Shown here piece by piece: positions 9,678-18,819 of a stretch of DNA of 64,000 nt. The notes beneath the pieces are model-generated. The model saw only the letters and a list, made by a program, of their open reading frames with translations. It was not told the origin of the DNA and made no database searches. The stretch covers positions 1 to 64,000 of the forward strand of contig JAQUWU010000023.1 of NCBI GenBank assembly GCA_028692715.1, given 5' to 3'. The stretch comes from Paludibacter sp. (GTDB lineage: Bacteria; Bacteroidota; Bacteroidia; Bacteroidales; Paludibacteraceae). Position 1 is the first letter of the stretch. Every line of letters begins with the position of its first letter. A program made the translations under genes and the position numbers.

Positions 9678-10391
9678 TCATTTTAATAAAGACAATCGTT
9701 CTTCAGAAATTTCACAAAACTCTTTGTTGATTTCAAATCCAATAAAATTACGTTTAAGCAATTTTGAAGCAACCGCTGTGCTTCCCGATCCCATAAAAGG
9801 ATCGAGAACAATATCGCCTTCATTACTGCTTATCTCAATAAAAGGCAGGCAAACTTTCAGGGGTTTTTGGGTTTTATGTTTTGTTCGCTCTTTCCCCATA
9901 CAAATTGGAGTTTGAATAAAATTATGCATTTCATTTACCGATTTATGATTCCATGTTTTCGGTGTTCCCTTAGTGAAATGAACCAGCATTTCCATACTGT
10001 TAGCATACATCTTTCGCGTGTAAATTGCCGGAAAGGGATTTGTTTTGTGCCAGTGAATCACTTTCCGAAACTGGAAGCCAACCCGTTCAACCATTCTATT
10101 CAGGTACGAAACAAAATCATCGCCACACCACAGATAGCCTGCTGCTCCAGGCTTGCAAACTCTGTAACATTCAATTAAAACCTCTTCCAGAAACTGAAGA
10201 TAATCTTCTTCTGAAGTAAAACCATCAAATTCAAATTCAGTTACCACATCCTTGTGATTTTTCAGGCTTTTTACATTTTTTGCTCTATATTGATAATAGG
10301 GCGGATCGGTAAAAATCAAATCAACACTCGAATCCGGAAGTTGCTTTAATCCTTCAAGACAGGATTGGTTATGTATTTTATTTAATTCCAT
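9678..10391 (-). CDS. Orphan DNA methyltransferase (N6-adenine or N4-cytosine type)
   Basis: A 237-residue amino-methyltransferase of the N6_N4_Mtase (PF01555) family. The catalytic motif IV is DPPYYQY near residue 30, and the SAM-binding motif I is DPFMGSGSTA near residue 197, placed after the catalytic motif. This is the beta-type order. The helix KLLKRNFIGFEINKEFCEISEERL completes the fold. It would methylate an unknown DNA site. No restriction endonuclease or specificity subunit is next to it, so it is an orphan or housekeeping modification enzyme. Both flanks are repeat-rich (9541-9559 and 10436-10623), which fits arrival by transfer, though base composition looks like that of its neighbours. 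Confidence 0.88.
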   Translation of the reverse strand: MELNKIHNQSCLEGLKQLPDSSVDLIFTDPPYYQYRAKNVKSLKNHKDVVTEFEFDGFTSEEDYLQFLEEVLIECYRVCKPGAAGYLWCGDDFVSYLNRMVERVGFQFRKVIHWHKTNPFPAIYTRKMYANSMEMLVHFTKGTPKTWNHKSVNEMHNFIQTPICMGKERTKHKTQKPLKVCLPFIEISSNEGDIVLDPFMGSGSTAVASKLLKRNFIGFEINKEFCEISEERLSLLK

Positions 10392-10435
10392 GGATTAGTT
10401 AATAGTTCGTAAAGTTAAAAAGTTTATAAAGTTTA

Positions 10436-10623
10436 GTGACTACTCAGCACTTCAAGAAGTACTTCATTTGACGTTTTTAGGGAAATTGCAGAGTAAAAAA
10501 AATGTAATTTTCACAAAAAACAGCCAAATTAAAGCGCATAAATGATGAATATCGCTCCAGAACTCCCCCTTTAGGTGTTTACCTCCTGACGTAGGAGGGA
10601 GGGGTTAGGGGCTGAGTAGTTAC
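10436..10623. repeat. Intergenic element with GTRACTACTCAGC ends
   Basis: GTGACTACTCAGC at 10436-10448 and its inverted copy GCTGAGTAGTTAC at 10611-10623 (12 of 13 matching) bracket 188 bp. The right part holds a CCCCCTTTAGG...GGGGTTAGGGG block with a nested hairpin ACCTCC/GGAGGG, related to the CCCCTTTAGGGG repeats near leuC and mltG. No open frame is inside. Confidence 0.5.
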
Positions 10624-10639
10624 AAAGTTTATTACTTTG

Positions 10640-11755
10640 TTAATTATATATCATTCCATCAAAATACTCATCAAGCATTCTTTTTGCAGCAATAAAAGAA
10701 CTCAATTCATTCGAAAGAACTTTAGCTTCACTTTCAATTAACAATTTCTGTATTTTCGGATTTTGGTAAAAATTTGATTTTAACTGGTCGTTGATCGTTT
10801 CGTACATCCAGTATTTTGATTGATCTTTTCTTTTAGATTCAAAATATCTATTTGATTTTACAAACTCAATATATCGTTCAACCATTGCCCATACTTCCGG
10901 AATCCCATTTAGTTCTATCGAAGAACAGGTTATTGCTTCGGGCGTCCAACCCGATTCAGGTGCAGGAAACAAATGTAATGCATTTTGATATTGTGTTTTG
11001 GCAACCTTAGCTTTATCGGTGTTCGATCCATCACATTTATTAATAGCAATACCATCGGCCATTTCCATAATTCCACGTTTTATTCCCTGCAATTCATCTC
11101 CGGCACCAGTCAGTTGAATCAATAAAAAGAAATCTACCATAGAATGTACCGAAGTCTCAGATTGTCCAACGCCAACAGTTTCTACGAAAATAGTATCAAA
11201 TCCTGCCGCTTCACAAAGTATAATACTTTCACGCGTTTTTCGTGCAACTCCACCCAACGAACCGGCTGAAGGCGAAGGACGAATAAACGCATTTTTAGAT
11301 ACAGAAAGTTCTTCCATACGCGTTTTATCGCCCAGAATACTCCCTTTTGAGCGTTCGCTACTTGGATCAATAGCCAACACAGCTAACTTGCGACCTGATC
11401 TTACAAGATGCATTCCAAGTGCTTCAATAAAGGTGCTTTTCCCCGCTCCGGGAACACCTGTAATACCTAAACGAATAGCATTACCGGCAAAGGGAAGACA
11501 TTTTTCAATTACCTCTTGGGCTATCAACTGATGTTCCGGTAACGAACTTTCGACTAAAGTTACAGCCTGACTAAGCATTGTAATATCCCCAGCCAAAATC
11601 CCTTCAACAAATTCAGCTGGAGTATAATTTTTTCGTCGTGTTTTATTCTGACGATATGGATTAACTGTAGGCGCAGAAGATACGCCCTCATTAACGGTGA
11701 GTCCTTTATATTCCGGGCTATTTTCCGGATGGTCTTTTTTATTATTAAAATGCAT
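10640..11755 (-). CDS. meaB: MeaB/ArgK-family GTPase, methylmalonyl-CoA mutase chaperone
   Basis: A 371-residue G3E GTPase. The family loads or protects adenosylcobalamin on methylmalonyl-CoA mutase; older annotations call it an LAO/AO transport ATPase. Walker A is GVPGAGKST at about residues 101-109. It is followed by the family sequences LAIDPSSERSKGSILGDKTRM and FVETVGVGQSE, and by base-recognition NKCDG. The N-terminal 50 residues are longer and more variable than usual. Methylmalonyl-CoA mutase genes are not in the window, so partnership rests on the family. The gene appears to stand alone between a repeat element and the DUF1573 gene. Confidence 0.92.
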   Translation of the reverse strand: MHFNNKKDHPENSPEYKGLTVNEGVSSAPTVNPYRQNKTRRKNYTPAEFVEGILAGDITMLSQAVTLVESSLPEHQLIAQEVIEKCLPFAGNAIRLGITGVPGAGKSTFIEALGMHLVRSGRKLAVLAIDPSSERSKGSILGDKTRMEELSVSKNAFIRPSPSAGSLGGVARKTRESIILCEAAGFDTIFVETVGVGQSETSVHSMVDFFLLIQLTGAGDELQGIKRGIMEMADGIAINKCDGSNTDKAKVAKTQYQNALHLFPAPESGWTPEAITCSSIELNGIPEVWAMVERYIEFVKSNRYFESKRKDQSKYWMYETINDQLKSNFYQNPKIQKLLIESEAKVLSNELSSFIAAKRMLDEYFDGMIYN

Positions 11756-11892
11756 AGAATAAACAAAGATTATCTTATAAGTTACGGTAAAATAATATCT
11801 ATAAAAATCTTTTCAAAGATATTGATAATATTAAAAAAAGCCAAGACATTTATAATTTATATCCTGACTTTTAATTTTTTAATGTGATTTAA

Positions 11893-12972
11893 TTACTGAA
11901 CAGTCCAATCAACCATTAAAATAATAAAGCTGTTTTGAGGATCATTCGTCTGAAGGGTAATTGTTTTCTTATAACTACCTGCAGGAAGTTTCTGAGTATT
12001 CAGTTCGAAAGAAACGACACCTGTTTTTCCACTTCCAATCGTCATTGACGATTTGTGCAATTTTATTTCAATATTCGTATTAATAATACGACGAATCTCT
12101 AAGTTACTCAAGCCTTTATTAGAAATTTTATAACTGCCTGTTTTCTTTTGTCCCGATTTTAAAACGCCAAGGTTTATGCTTTTTTGTGACATTTCAAGAA
12201 TGGGTGAATTTCTTTTTTGATTAATCGTTATTCTACTAAAATCTTCAACAATATTGCTGTAAACAGTTACACTATTATCCGATTTTTTTGATTTCTGACC
12301 ATTAATAAGAATGCTAATATTGTCATTAACAGGGCCCCAACTTGAACATTTTTTAGTATCAAAAGTAAACGTTATTTTACCTTCAGCATTAGGTGCTAAA
12401 GTTTCCGGACTAGCATTTACCGACAAATAAGAAGGTACCCCTTCAAATGTCAACTTCATATTTGAAGTTGTTGCATTTTTTATTTCAATAAACCTTGCCT
12501 GAGCACCTCCTTTATTAATATTATTCATTTGAACAACTTTACTTTTAAGCGAAAGACCATTCATAGTTACCGGATAAGCATCTTTCACAACGGCTTGTTG
12601 TGGTACTACTTCACCTTTAATAACCAACACAATTTGCTCATCGGTTGCATTGCTATAAACAGTAATGGTTTTAGTAAACATCCCTGGTCGTCCCTGAGGA
12701 TTGTAAGTTACCGTAATCGAACCTTTTTTCCCGGGCTCAATTGGTTCTTTTGTCCATGTAGGTGTTGTACATCCACACGAGGCTTGCACTCTGCTAATAG
12801 CTAAAGGAGCATTGCCCTTATTTATAAAATCAAAAACATAGGTAACTTTCCCATCTTCTTCATTTACTTTTCCAAAATCATGACTTTTTACATCAAAATT
12901 TATTACTGCTTTTTGAGACATGGCAGTAAGGCTAAATACCAAACAAACCAAAAATAAACCATACTTTTTCAT
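11893..12972 (-). CDS. Exported DUF1573 repeat protein
   Basis: A 359-residue secreted protein with a clear signal peptide (MKKYGLFLVCLVFSLTAMS, cleavage near residue 19). Right after it comes a typical DUF1573 unit: FDVKSHDFGKVNEEDG, then FINKGNAPLAI and CGCTTP, an Ig-like fold related to the HYDIN/ASPM module. A second, weaker copy occupies about residues 255-359 (INLGVLKSGQKKTGSYKISNKG...), with diverged sequence between. Bacteroidetes encode many of these periplasmic or surface proteins, of unknown role. No enzyme motifs are seen. The gene is probably monocistronic. Confidence 0.82.
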   Translation of the reverse strand: MKKYGLFLVCLVFSLTAMSQKAVINFDVKSHDFGKVNEEDGKVTYVFDFINKGNAPLAISRVQASCGCTTPTWTKEPIEPGKKGSITVTYNPQGRPGMFTKTITVYSNATDEQIVLVIKGEVVPQQAVVKDAYPVTMNGLSLKSKVVQMNNINKGGAQARFIEIKNATTSNMKLTFEGVPSYLSVNASPETLAPNAEGKITFTFDTKKCSSWGPVNDNISILINGQKSKKSDNSVTVYSNIVEDFSRITINQKRNSPILEMSQKSINLGVLKSGQKKTGSYKISNKGLSNLEIRRIINTNIEIKLHKSSMTIGSGKTGVVSFELNTQKLPAGSYKKTITLQTNDPQNSFIILMVDWTVQ

Positions 12973-13281
12973 ACGATAATAATTATTTTTAAAAGGTAGT
13001 ACGGAGCTTGTTCCTTCAAGAATGGAACTTACTTCAAAAATATTTTTCTTAACTCAATGCTTGTGATTAAAAAAATTCCCTACAAAAGTATTAAAAATTG
13101 TGGTTGAATATTATAATATACATTTAATAACAGTTTAAATTTAGTTAAATATTGCTTTTTTCTTTTTTTGCAGTTCCGTAAAATGTAATAAATCAATAAT
13201 CACACCAATCAAAGTTTCATTAAAGTAATTAAGTAAAAATGATTACTTTTGCAATACAATTAATCCCTTATCATTGTCAAT
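12973..13281. other. Divergent intergenic gap
   Basis: 309 bp of AT-rich DNA between the divergent DUF1573 and M20 peptidase genes. Apart from the TACTTTTG box at 13244-13251 I see no repeat, RNA or open frame. Confidence 0.5.
13244..13251 (+). promoter_or_regulatory. -7 box of the M20 peptidase gene
   Basis: TACTTTTG fits TAnnTTTG and lies 30 bp before the ATG at 13282. No well-spaced upstream TTG is evident. Confidence 0.45.
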
Positions 13282-14469
13282 ATGAAAACAAAAATTCAAG
13301 CACTTCTGAAACAATACAACAACTATATTTTAGACTGTTACAAACATCTTCATTCTCATCCGGAACTTTCGTTTCAGGAAGTTGAAACGGCCGATTTTGT
13401 ATGCAAAGAACTGAAAAAGATGGATATTCCTTTTCGCTCTGCTATTGGTGGGTATGGCATTCTTGCTAAAATTAAAGGAAAAAATCCAACAAAAAGAATA
13501 ATCGCATTACGAGCAGACATGGATGCACTACCTGTTTGTGAAGCTGTGGATATTCCATGGAAATCAAAAAATGAAAACGTGATGCATGCATGTGGTCACG
13601 ATGCCCATACAGCCTGTTTATTAGGAGCCGGCAAAATACTAAACGAATTAAAATCCGAATTTGAAGGAACTATTTTACTCATTTTTCAACCGGGAGAAGA
13701 AAAGTCTCCGGGTGGGGCAAATTTAATGTTGGAAGATGGTCTTTTTGATGAAATTGAACCGGATTTAATTTTAGCACAACATGTTTCGGTAGATTTTTCG
13801 ACTGGAAAAATGGGATTTCTTTCTGGAAAAATTATGGCTTCAGCGGATGAAATTCATTTAAAAATAAAAGGGAAAGGAGGTCATGGCGCCTTGCCTCATT
13901 TGATCAATGACACTGTTCTCGCAGCTTCTCAAACCATCGTCTCGTTACAGCAGGTAAGTAGTCGCTTATGTCATCCTCTTACTCCTATGGTGCTTACATT
14001 TGGAAAATTTATCGCCAACGGAGCTACAAATGTCATTCCTCAGGAAGTTCAACTTTCGGGAACCTTTCGCACATTTGATGAAAAATGGAGAAATGAAGCC
14101 AAAAGTCATATTCGCAGAATTATTAAAGACACTTGTTCGGCAAACGGTTGTACTGTAGATATAGATATGCCGGATGGATATCCTTGCGTAATTAACAATA
14201 AAGAAGTTACGGAGAAGGCAAGAGGATTTGCCACAGAATGGATCGGAGACAGTAATATTGTTGATATGGAAATAAGAATGACATCTGAAGATTTTGGATT
14301 TTTCACCCAAAAATATCCTTCCACTTTTTTCCGTTTCGGAGTAAAAGGACAATCAAATGCAACAACGGGAGGACTTCATAGTTCCACCTTCCAGATAGAT
14401 GAAAAATCGTTAGAGACGGGTGCAGGTGGAATGACCTGGTTGGCCTGGAGGTTTTTGAATGATAAATAA
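13282..14469 (+). CDS. M20-family amidohydrolase (N-acyl amino acid hydrolase type)
   Basis: A 395-residue cytosolic metallo-amidohydrolase of the M20D/HipO-AmaA group. These remove acyl groups from amino acids such as N-acetyl- or hippurate-type substrates. Metal-binding motifs are present in order: ALRADMDALP (about 75-84), HACGHDAHTA (about 98-107), FQPGEEKSPGGA with the general-base Glu pair (about 137-148), an AQH near 165 and the C-terminal SEDFGFF. No signal peptide. The substrate cannot be told from sequence. Downstream a strong shared terminator separates it from the convergent gene. Confidence 0.88.
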   Translation: MKTKIQALLKQYNNYILDCYKHLHSHPELSFQEVETADFVCKELKKMDIPFRSAIGGYGILAKIKGKNPTKRIIALRADMDALPVCEAVDIPWKSKNENVMHACGHDAHTACLLGAGKILNELKSEFEGTILLIFQPGEEKSPGGANLMLEDGLFDEIEPDLILAQHVSVDFSTGKMGFLSGKIMASADEIHLKIKGKGGHGALPHLINDTVLAASQTIVSLQQVSSRLCHPLTPMVLTFGKFIANGATNVIPQEVQLSGTFRTFDEKWRNEAKSHIRRIIKDTCSANGCTVDIDMPDGYPCVINNKEVTEKARGFATEWIGDSNIVDMEIRMTSEDFGFFTQKYPSTFFRFGVKGQSNATTGGLHSSTFQIDEKSLETGAGGMTWLAWRFLNDK

Positions 14470-14481
14470 TAGAACAAAAAA

Positions 14482-14524
14482 TATCCCTGATTCACAAAAA
14501 TGTTGAATCAGGGATTTTTTATTA
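14482..14524. terminator. Terminator after the M20 gene
   Basis: ATCCCTGATTCA and TGAATCAGGGAT pair over a short A-rich loop, followed by a T run on the plus strand. The stem overlaps the end of the convergent gene by a few bases. Confidence 0.85.
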
Positions 14525-15139
14525 TTTTGCAGGAGCTATTTTCCCTTTAGGAGCATATTTTGAAGTTTTCTTTTTCCTTCGTACGTATGTTCCGGGTAAA
14601 ATTACGTCAATTAAATGTTTCCCTAAAAGTCCTAGTTTTACAGCACATGCCAAAGCTACAAAGCTTATAATCAATGTAATCCATTCATTCTGTCCGGTAA
14701 GCGAAGTTACCCACATTCCAAATCCAAGTATAAGAATGATAGAACTATAAATTATTTTTGATTTCAGCAATGGTGTTCTGAGCGTTTTAAAACGGGTTAT
14801 TCCATCCATAATTCCTGAAAAAAATGACAGGACTAAAGACAAGGGCAAAGCAAAAATTGAAAATATGATAACCGGATGTACTATTTCAGCATAGAAATCA
14901 GGAAATATCATATGAAAAATTGATAATACCGGAATCATTGCAACAAAAGTCTGTGATAAGTGTATTGCAATTGGGTGTATATCTAACGCCAAAATAAATA
15001 ATCGATTAGCAGAAACACGCTCGCGATAAGGCTCGAATACATTTCTGGGTAAACCACAAGCAGGACAAACATCTCCTAATTCGCTCTCCTTCATTACATA
15101 ACCACAAGGTCTGCAACGTACTAATACTTCGTCAATCAT
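14522..15139 (-). CDS. Rubredoxin-like zinc-ribbon membrane protein
   Basis: A 205-residue protein with an N-terminal metal-binding knuckle (VRCRPCGYVM near residues 7-16 and VCPACGLPRNVFEP near 25-38). This CxxC...CxxC pattern resembles rubredoxin-like domains. Four to five hydrophobic segments follow (about 70-90, 95-118, 128-150, 158-180), then a Lys-rich cytoplasmic tail. Related fused proteins are known in Bacteroidetes, but no reaction is established. It may be a membrane redox or metal-sensing protein, which is only inference. It sits between nth and the M20 gene, 69 bp from nth on the same strand. Confidence 0.6.
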   Translation of the reverse strand: MIDEVLVRCRPCGYVMKESELGDVCPACGLPRNVFEPYRERVSANRLFILALDIHPIAIHLSQTFVAMIPVLSIFHMIFPDFYAEIVHPVIIFSIFALPLSLVLSFFSGIMDGITRFKTLRTPLLKSKIIYSSIILILGFGMWVTSLTGQNEWITLIISFVALACAVKLGLLGKHLIDVILPGTYVRRKKKTSKYAPKGKIAPAK

Positions 15140-15208
15140 ATCATTATAGAATTTCAGTTATTTAATTGCATGCAAATATAACAAGTTATTGATAAATAAC
15201 AATAATTT

Positions 15209-15850
15209 TTATAGTTTATGAGTCTCAAAATATTTACACCAGCGAGATAATCCACATTCGTGACATTTCGGTTTACGGGCAACACAAATATACCGAGCAT
15301 GCAAAATAAACCAATGATGTGCTTTTGGTATAAGTTCCGGCGGAATGTATTTTATTAGTTCAAGTTCTGTTTGTAATGGATTTTTTGAATTAGTTGTTAG
15401 TCCCAAGCGTTCAGAGATCCTAAAAACGTGAGTATCAACAGCCATAGCAGGTTTATTGAAAACTACAGAAGCAATAACATTAGCCGTTTTTCTTCCTACT
15501 CCGGGCAGAGTTTGAAGCTGATCAACATCATCCGGAACCATTCCATTAAAATTCGAGACAAGCTTTTGAGCCATTCCAACCAAATGTTTTGCTTTATTAT
15601 TCGGATAAGATATGGAGCGGATATATTCAAAAATCACATCCGAATTTGAAACGGACATAACTTCCGGCGTGGGAAAATCCGTCAATAATTTTGGCGTAAT
15701 CATATTCACCCGTTTATCCGTACATTGTGCCGAAAGAATTACAGCAACGAGCAATCCAAATGGGTCAGTATAATGTAATTCTGTTTCAGCTACCGGGACA
15801 TTTTCAGTAAACCACTCAATAACATTTTTATATCGTTGTTTTGTTGTCAT
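15209..15850 (-). CDS. nth: Endonuclease III, DNA glycosylase/AP lyase
   Basis: Base-excision repair enzyme that removes oxidised pyrimidines and nicks the resulting AP site. The 213-residue length matches E. coli Nth. The helix-hairpin-helix LPGVGRKTANVI (about residues 115-126) carries the catalytic Lys, and the catalytic Asp is in MAVDTHVFRI (about 136-145). The C-terminal iron-sulfur loop has the exact C-x6-C-x2-C-x5-C spacing (CVARKPKCHECGLSRWC). A TAAATTTG box at 15898-15905 lies upstream, so it is read divergently from ftsK. Confidence 0.95.
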   Translation of the reverse strand: MTTKQRYKNVIEWFTENVPVAETELHYTDPFGLLVAVILSAQCTDKRVNMITPKLLTDFPTPEVMSVSNSDVIFEYIRSISYPNNKAKHLVGMAQKLVSNFNGMVPDDVDQLQTLPGVGRKTANVIASVVFNKPAMAVDTHVFRISERLGLTTNSKNPLQTELELIKYIPPELIPKAHHWFILHARYICVARKPKCHECGLSRWCKYFETHKL

Positions 15851-15897
15851 TTATTATTTAATTTCAAGCAGCTTCTTGTCTGGTTTTTCTTTTTCTG

Positions 15898-15905
15898 CAA
15901 ATTTA
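15898..15905 (-). promoter_or_regulatory. nth -7 box
   Basis: TAAATTTG on the minus strand fits TAnnTTTG, 48 bp before the nth ATG. It is back to back with the ftsK box. Confidence 0.4.
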
Positions 15906-15940
15906 TATCAAAAAAATGTAAATAAGGAGTTCCTTTTTAT

Positions 15941-15948
15941 TATTTTTG
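15941..15948 (+). promoter_or_regulatory. ftsK -7 box
   Basis: TATTTTTG fits TAnnTTTG, about 77 bp before the ftsK ATG. Confidence 0.4.
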
Positions 15949-16024
15949 CAAATGAAATCAATATAAAATCTTATTCCCCAATAAATAACACTAACATTTA
16001 TAATTCGTTTTTGAATTAAAATAT

Positions 16025-18505
16025 ATGGCACCAAAGAAACCTATTAAAACGCAAGCTAAACCGGAAGTAAAATCTCAACCCAAAGCAGAACAAAGAAAAC
16101 AAAAACCGGCAAGATCATCTGATGAGCCGGGATTTTTCAAAAAAATTGTGCTTTTTCTGAAAGATGAACGGACACGATTCATTGTCGGAATAGGTATATT
16201 ATTAGTAGTTCTGTTTTTGTTGATTTCATTTGTATCTTACTTTTTTACAGGAGCAAATGATCAAAGTATGATGGAGCTGTCGTGGAGCGAATTACAACAA
16301 ATGCGTGACGAAATTCAAAACTGGGCTTCTGTAACAGGTGCTGTTATTTCGGAAAACTTTATAAACCGTTGGTTTGGGGTTTCTTCTTTTGCCATTCTGT
16401 ATTTTGCGTTAGTTGTAGGATTGAAATTAATAAAGGTTCACATCAATTCTTTAACAAAAGCTTTTTTTCATAGCACTTTCCTATTAATCTGGGTTTCTGT
16501 TACACTTGGTTTTATTATCAGCCCATTTTACGATAAATTTGTTTTTACATTTTCTCCCGGAGGAAATTACGGTGACGAAGTAAGTAAATGGCTGATTTCA
16601 TACATTGGAACACCCGGAACTTTAATGCTATTGATAGGTGCTTTTCTTTTTTATGCAATATTGAGTTCCAAAAGAACAATTCCATTTTTAAAAGGTCTGT
16701 TTACATCCAAAGCAAAAAGAAATGCAGAAATCAATAAAGAAATTATTGAGGACGATGAATTGGAAGAAGTTACTGTAGCAGTAGGAACTGAAATAATTCC
16801 GGAAGACTGGGTTGTAAAAGGAAACGAAGAAACTGAAGAATTGACCATTGAAACGGAAATCCCTCAAAAGGATGAAGTCCCATTAGAAATTGAGCCACCA
16901 GTAGCTATCGAAGAAAACAAAGCCGTTGATGAAGTAAAAATAGAATTCACCGATAGTGAACATGAAGATCCGATTTATAATGTAACAAAACTAGGAAAAT
17001 ATGATCCAACCCTGGATTTATCGCATTACAAACCACCAACCCTCGATTTGCTAAAAGTATACGGAACTGACAGCGACACCCAAATTGACATGGTGGAACA
17101 AAATGCGAATAAAAATCGCATTATCAGCACTTTGCAGAATTATGGAATCGAAATTGACAGTATAAAAGCAACTGTTGGTCCAACGATAACATTATACGAA
17201 ATTGTTCCAAAAGCAGGAGTCCGCATTTCTAAAATCAGAAATTTGGAATACGACATCATGCTAAGTTTGGCCGCAACAGGGATTCGAATTATAGCACCAA
17301 TTCCCGGAAAAGGGACTATTGGTATTGAAGTTCCAAACAGTGATCCACAGGTAGTTTCAATGCATTCTATTATTGCTTCCAAAAAATTTCAGGAATCAAA
17401 ATTTGAACTTCCCGTTGCTTTTGGACGCACCATTACCAATGAAATATTTATGGTGGATCTAGCCAAAATGCCTCACTTATTAGTTGCGGGAGCTACCGGC
17501 CAGGGGAAATCGGTTGGATTAAATGCCATTATAACTTCTTTACTTTACAAAAAGCATCCATCACAGCTGAAACTTGTTTTGGTCGACCCTAAAAAAGTAG
17601 AATTTAATATTTACGGTGACATTGAGAAACACTTTCTGGCCAAATTACCCGATGGTGATGATGCAATTATCACTGATACAAGCAAAGTGGTTGAAACACT
17701 CAATTCGCTTTGTAAAGAGATGGATGATCGTTACGACCTGCTCAAAAAAGCACATGTCCGTAATATTAAAGAGTACAACGAGAAATTTTTTATACGCCAT
17801 CTGAATCCTGAAAAAGGGCATCGTTTTTTACCATATATTGTGGTGATTGTTGATGAGTTTGGTGATTTGATTATGACAGCCGGAAAAGAAGTAGAAATGC
17901 CTATTGCCCGTATTGCCCAGTTGGCTCGTGCTGTTGGAATTCACATGATTATTGCCACACAGCGTCCTTCGGTAAACATTATTACAGGGGTTATTAAAGC
18001 AAACTTCCCGGCACGAGTGGCTTTCCGTGTTTCTTCTATGATTGATTCGCGTACCATTCTTGATGCTCCCGGAGCCAATCAGTTAGTTGGGCGAGGTGAC
18101 ATGCTCTTCTCTCAGGGAAATGATTTGATACGTGTTCAATGTGCATTTGTAGACACACCTGAAGTTGAAAATGTTGTTCATCACATTAAAAGCCAGCAAA
18201 GTTATCCTACCGCCTTCTATTTGCCTGAATATACAGGTCCGGAAACTGAAGGGATTGATGCAAGTTCTGTGGACATGACAAAACGCGATCCGCTTTTCGA
18301 GGAAGCGGCACATTTAATTGTAGCAAATCAACAAGGTTCTACATCGCTTATCCAACGTAAATTCTCCATCGGTTACAATCGTGCAGGAAGGATCGTTGAT
18401 CAACTTGAAGTTGTGGGAATTATTGGACCATTTGAAGGCAGTAAAGCTCGTCAGGTATTGGTAATGGACAGCATGCATTTGGAGCAGATTCTAAGAAATT
18501 TATAG
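16025..18505 (+). CDS. ftsK: DNA translocase FtsK
   Basis: Septum-bound motor that pumps chromosomal DNA during division and supports dimer resolution. The 826-residue protein has a basic N-terminal tail, four hydrophobic segments (first at about 50-75, others at about 120-220), an acidic linker (about 240-310), and the FtsK/SpoIIIE motor. Walker A is GATGQGKS near residue 489, Walker B IVVIVDEFGDLI near 605, and ATQRPSVNIITG near 645. The C-terminal winged-helix gamma domain (RKFSIGYNRAGRIVDQLE) reads the polarity sequences. It heads the ftsK-lolA-trxB order usual in Bacteroidetes, although 314 bp now separate it from lolA. Confidence 0.96.
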   Translation: MAPKKPIKTQAKPEVKSQPKAEQRKQKPARSSDEPGFFKKIVLFLKDERTRFIVGIGILLVVLFLLISFVSYFFTGANDQSMMELSWSELQQMRDEIQNWASVTGAVISENFINRWFGVSSFAILYFALVVGLKLIKVHINSLTKAFFHSTFLLIWVSVTLGFIISPFYDKFVFTFSPGGNYGDEVSKWLISYIGTPGTLMLLIGAFLFYAILSSKRTIPFLKGLFTSKAKRNAEINKEIIEDDELEEVTVAVGTEIIPEDWVVKGNEETEELTIETEIPQKDEVPLEIEPPVAIEENKAVDEVKIEFTDSEHEDPIYNVTKLGKYDPTLDLSHYKPPTLDLLKVYGTDSDTQIDMVEQNANKNRIISTLQNYGIEIDSIKATVGPTITLYEIVPKAGVRISKIRNLEYDIMLSLAATGIRIIAPIPGKGTIGIEVPNSDPQVVSMHSIIASKKFQESKFELPVAFGRTITNEIFMVDLAKMPHLLVAGATGQGKSVGLNAIITSLLYKKHPSQLKLVLVDPKKVEFNIYGDIEKHFLAKLPDGDDAIITDTSKVVETLNSLCKEMDDRYDLLKKAHVRNIKEYNEKFFIRHLNPEKGHRFLPYIVVIVDEFGDLIMTAGKEVEMPIARIAQLARAVGIHMIIATQRPSVNIITGVIKANFPARVAFRVSSMIDSRTILDAPGANQLVGRGDMLFSQGNDLIRVQCAFVDTPEVENVVHHIKSQQSYPTAFYLPEYTGPETEGIDASSVDMTKRDPLFEEAAHLIVANQQGSTSLIQRKFSIGYNRAGRIVDQLEVVGIIGPFEGSKARQVLVMDSMHLEQILRNL

Positions 18506-18819
18506 TTCTATTTCGGTCTGTTGAACGTTTGAAAATAGAATGATATCTGTACTAATTTAACAAAACACGAATTTAGACAGATTGAAGAAATACTATAACT
18601 CAATTTCAACCTTACTTGTGACAGGTAGAGGCAAGTTCTTTTTATTGTTCTAACTGCATATTTCAGACACTCGGAATCACGAAATATTAAATAATCATCT
18701 ATATCAAAAACAGTTGACCCATAGTTGAACTGTTGTTAATATACAATCGGTAATAATTGATAGACTTTTCAATTGGCACGTTCCTTGTGAAATAAGAATA
18801 CAACTAAAAACTAAATTTT
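18506..18819. other. ftsK/lolA intergenic region
   Basis: 314 bp without a gene. The notable feature is the sigma-54-like site at 18773-18788. An inverted pair CAGTTGAC...GTTGAACTG near 18710-18732 may form a small hairpin. There is no clear terminator after ftsK. Confidence 0.5.
18773..18788 (+). promoter_or_regulatory. Sigma-54-like -24/-12 promoter before the lolA-like gene
   Basis: TTGGCACGTTCCTTGT matches the RpoN consensus (TTGGCACG-N4-TTGC) in every fixed base except the final C, which is T. It ends 31 bp before the ATG at 18820, a suitable distance. No TAnnTTTG box is evident here. Confidence 0.4.
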
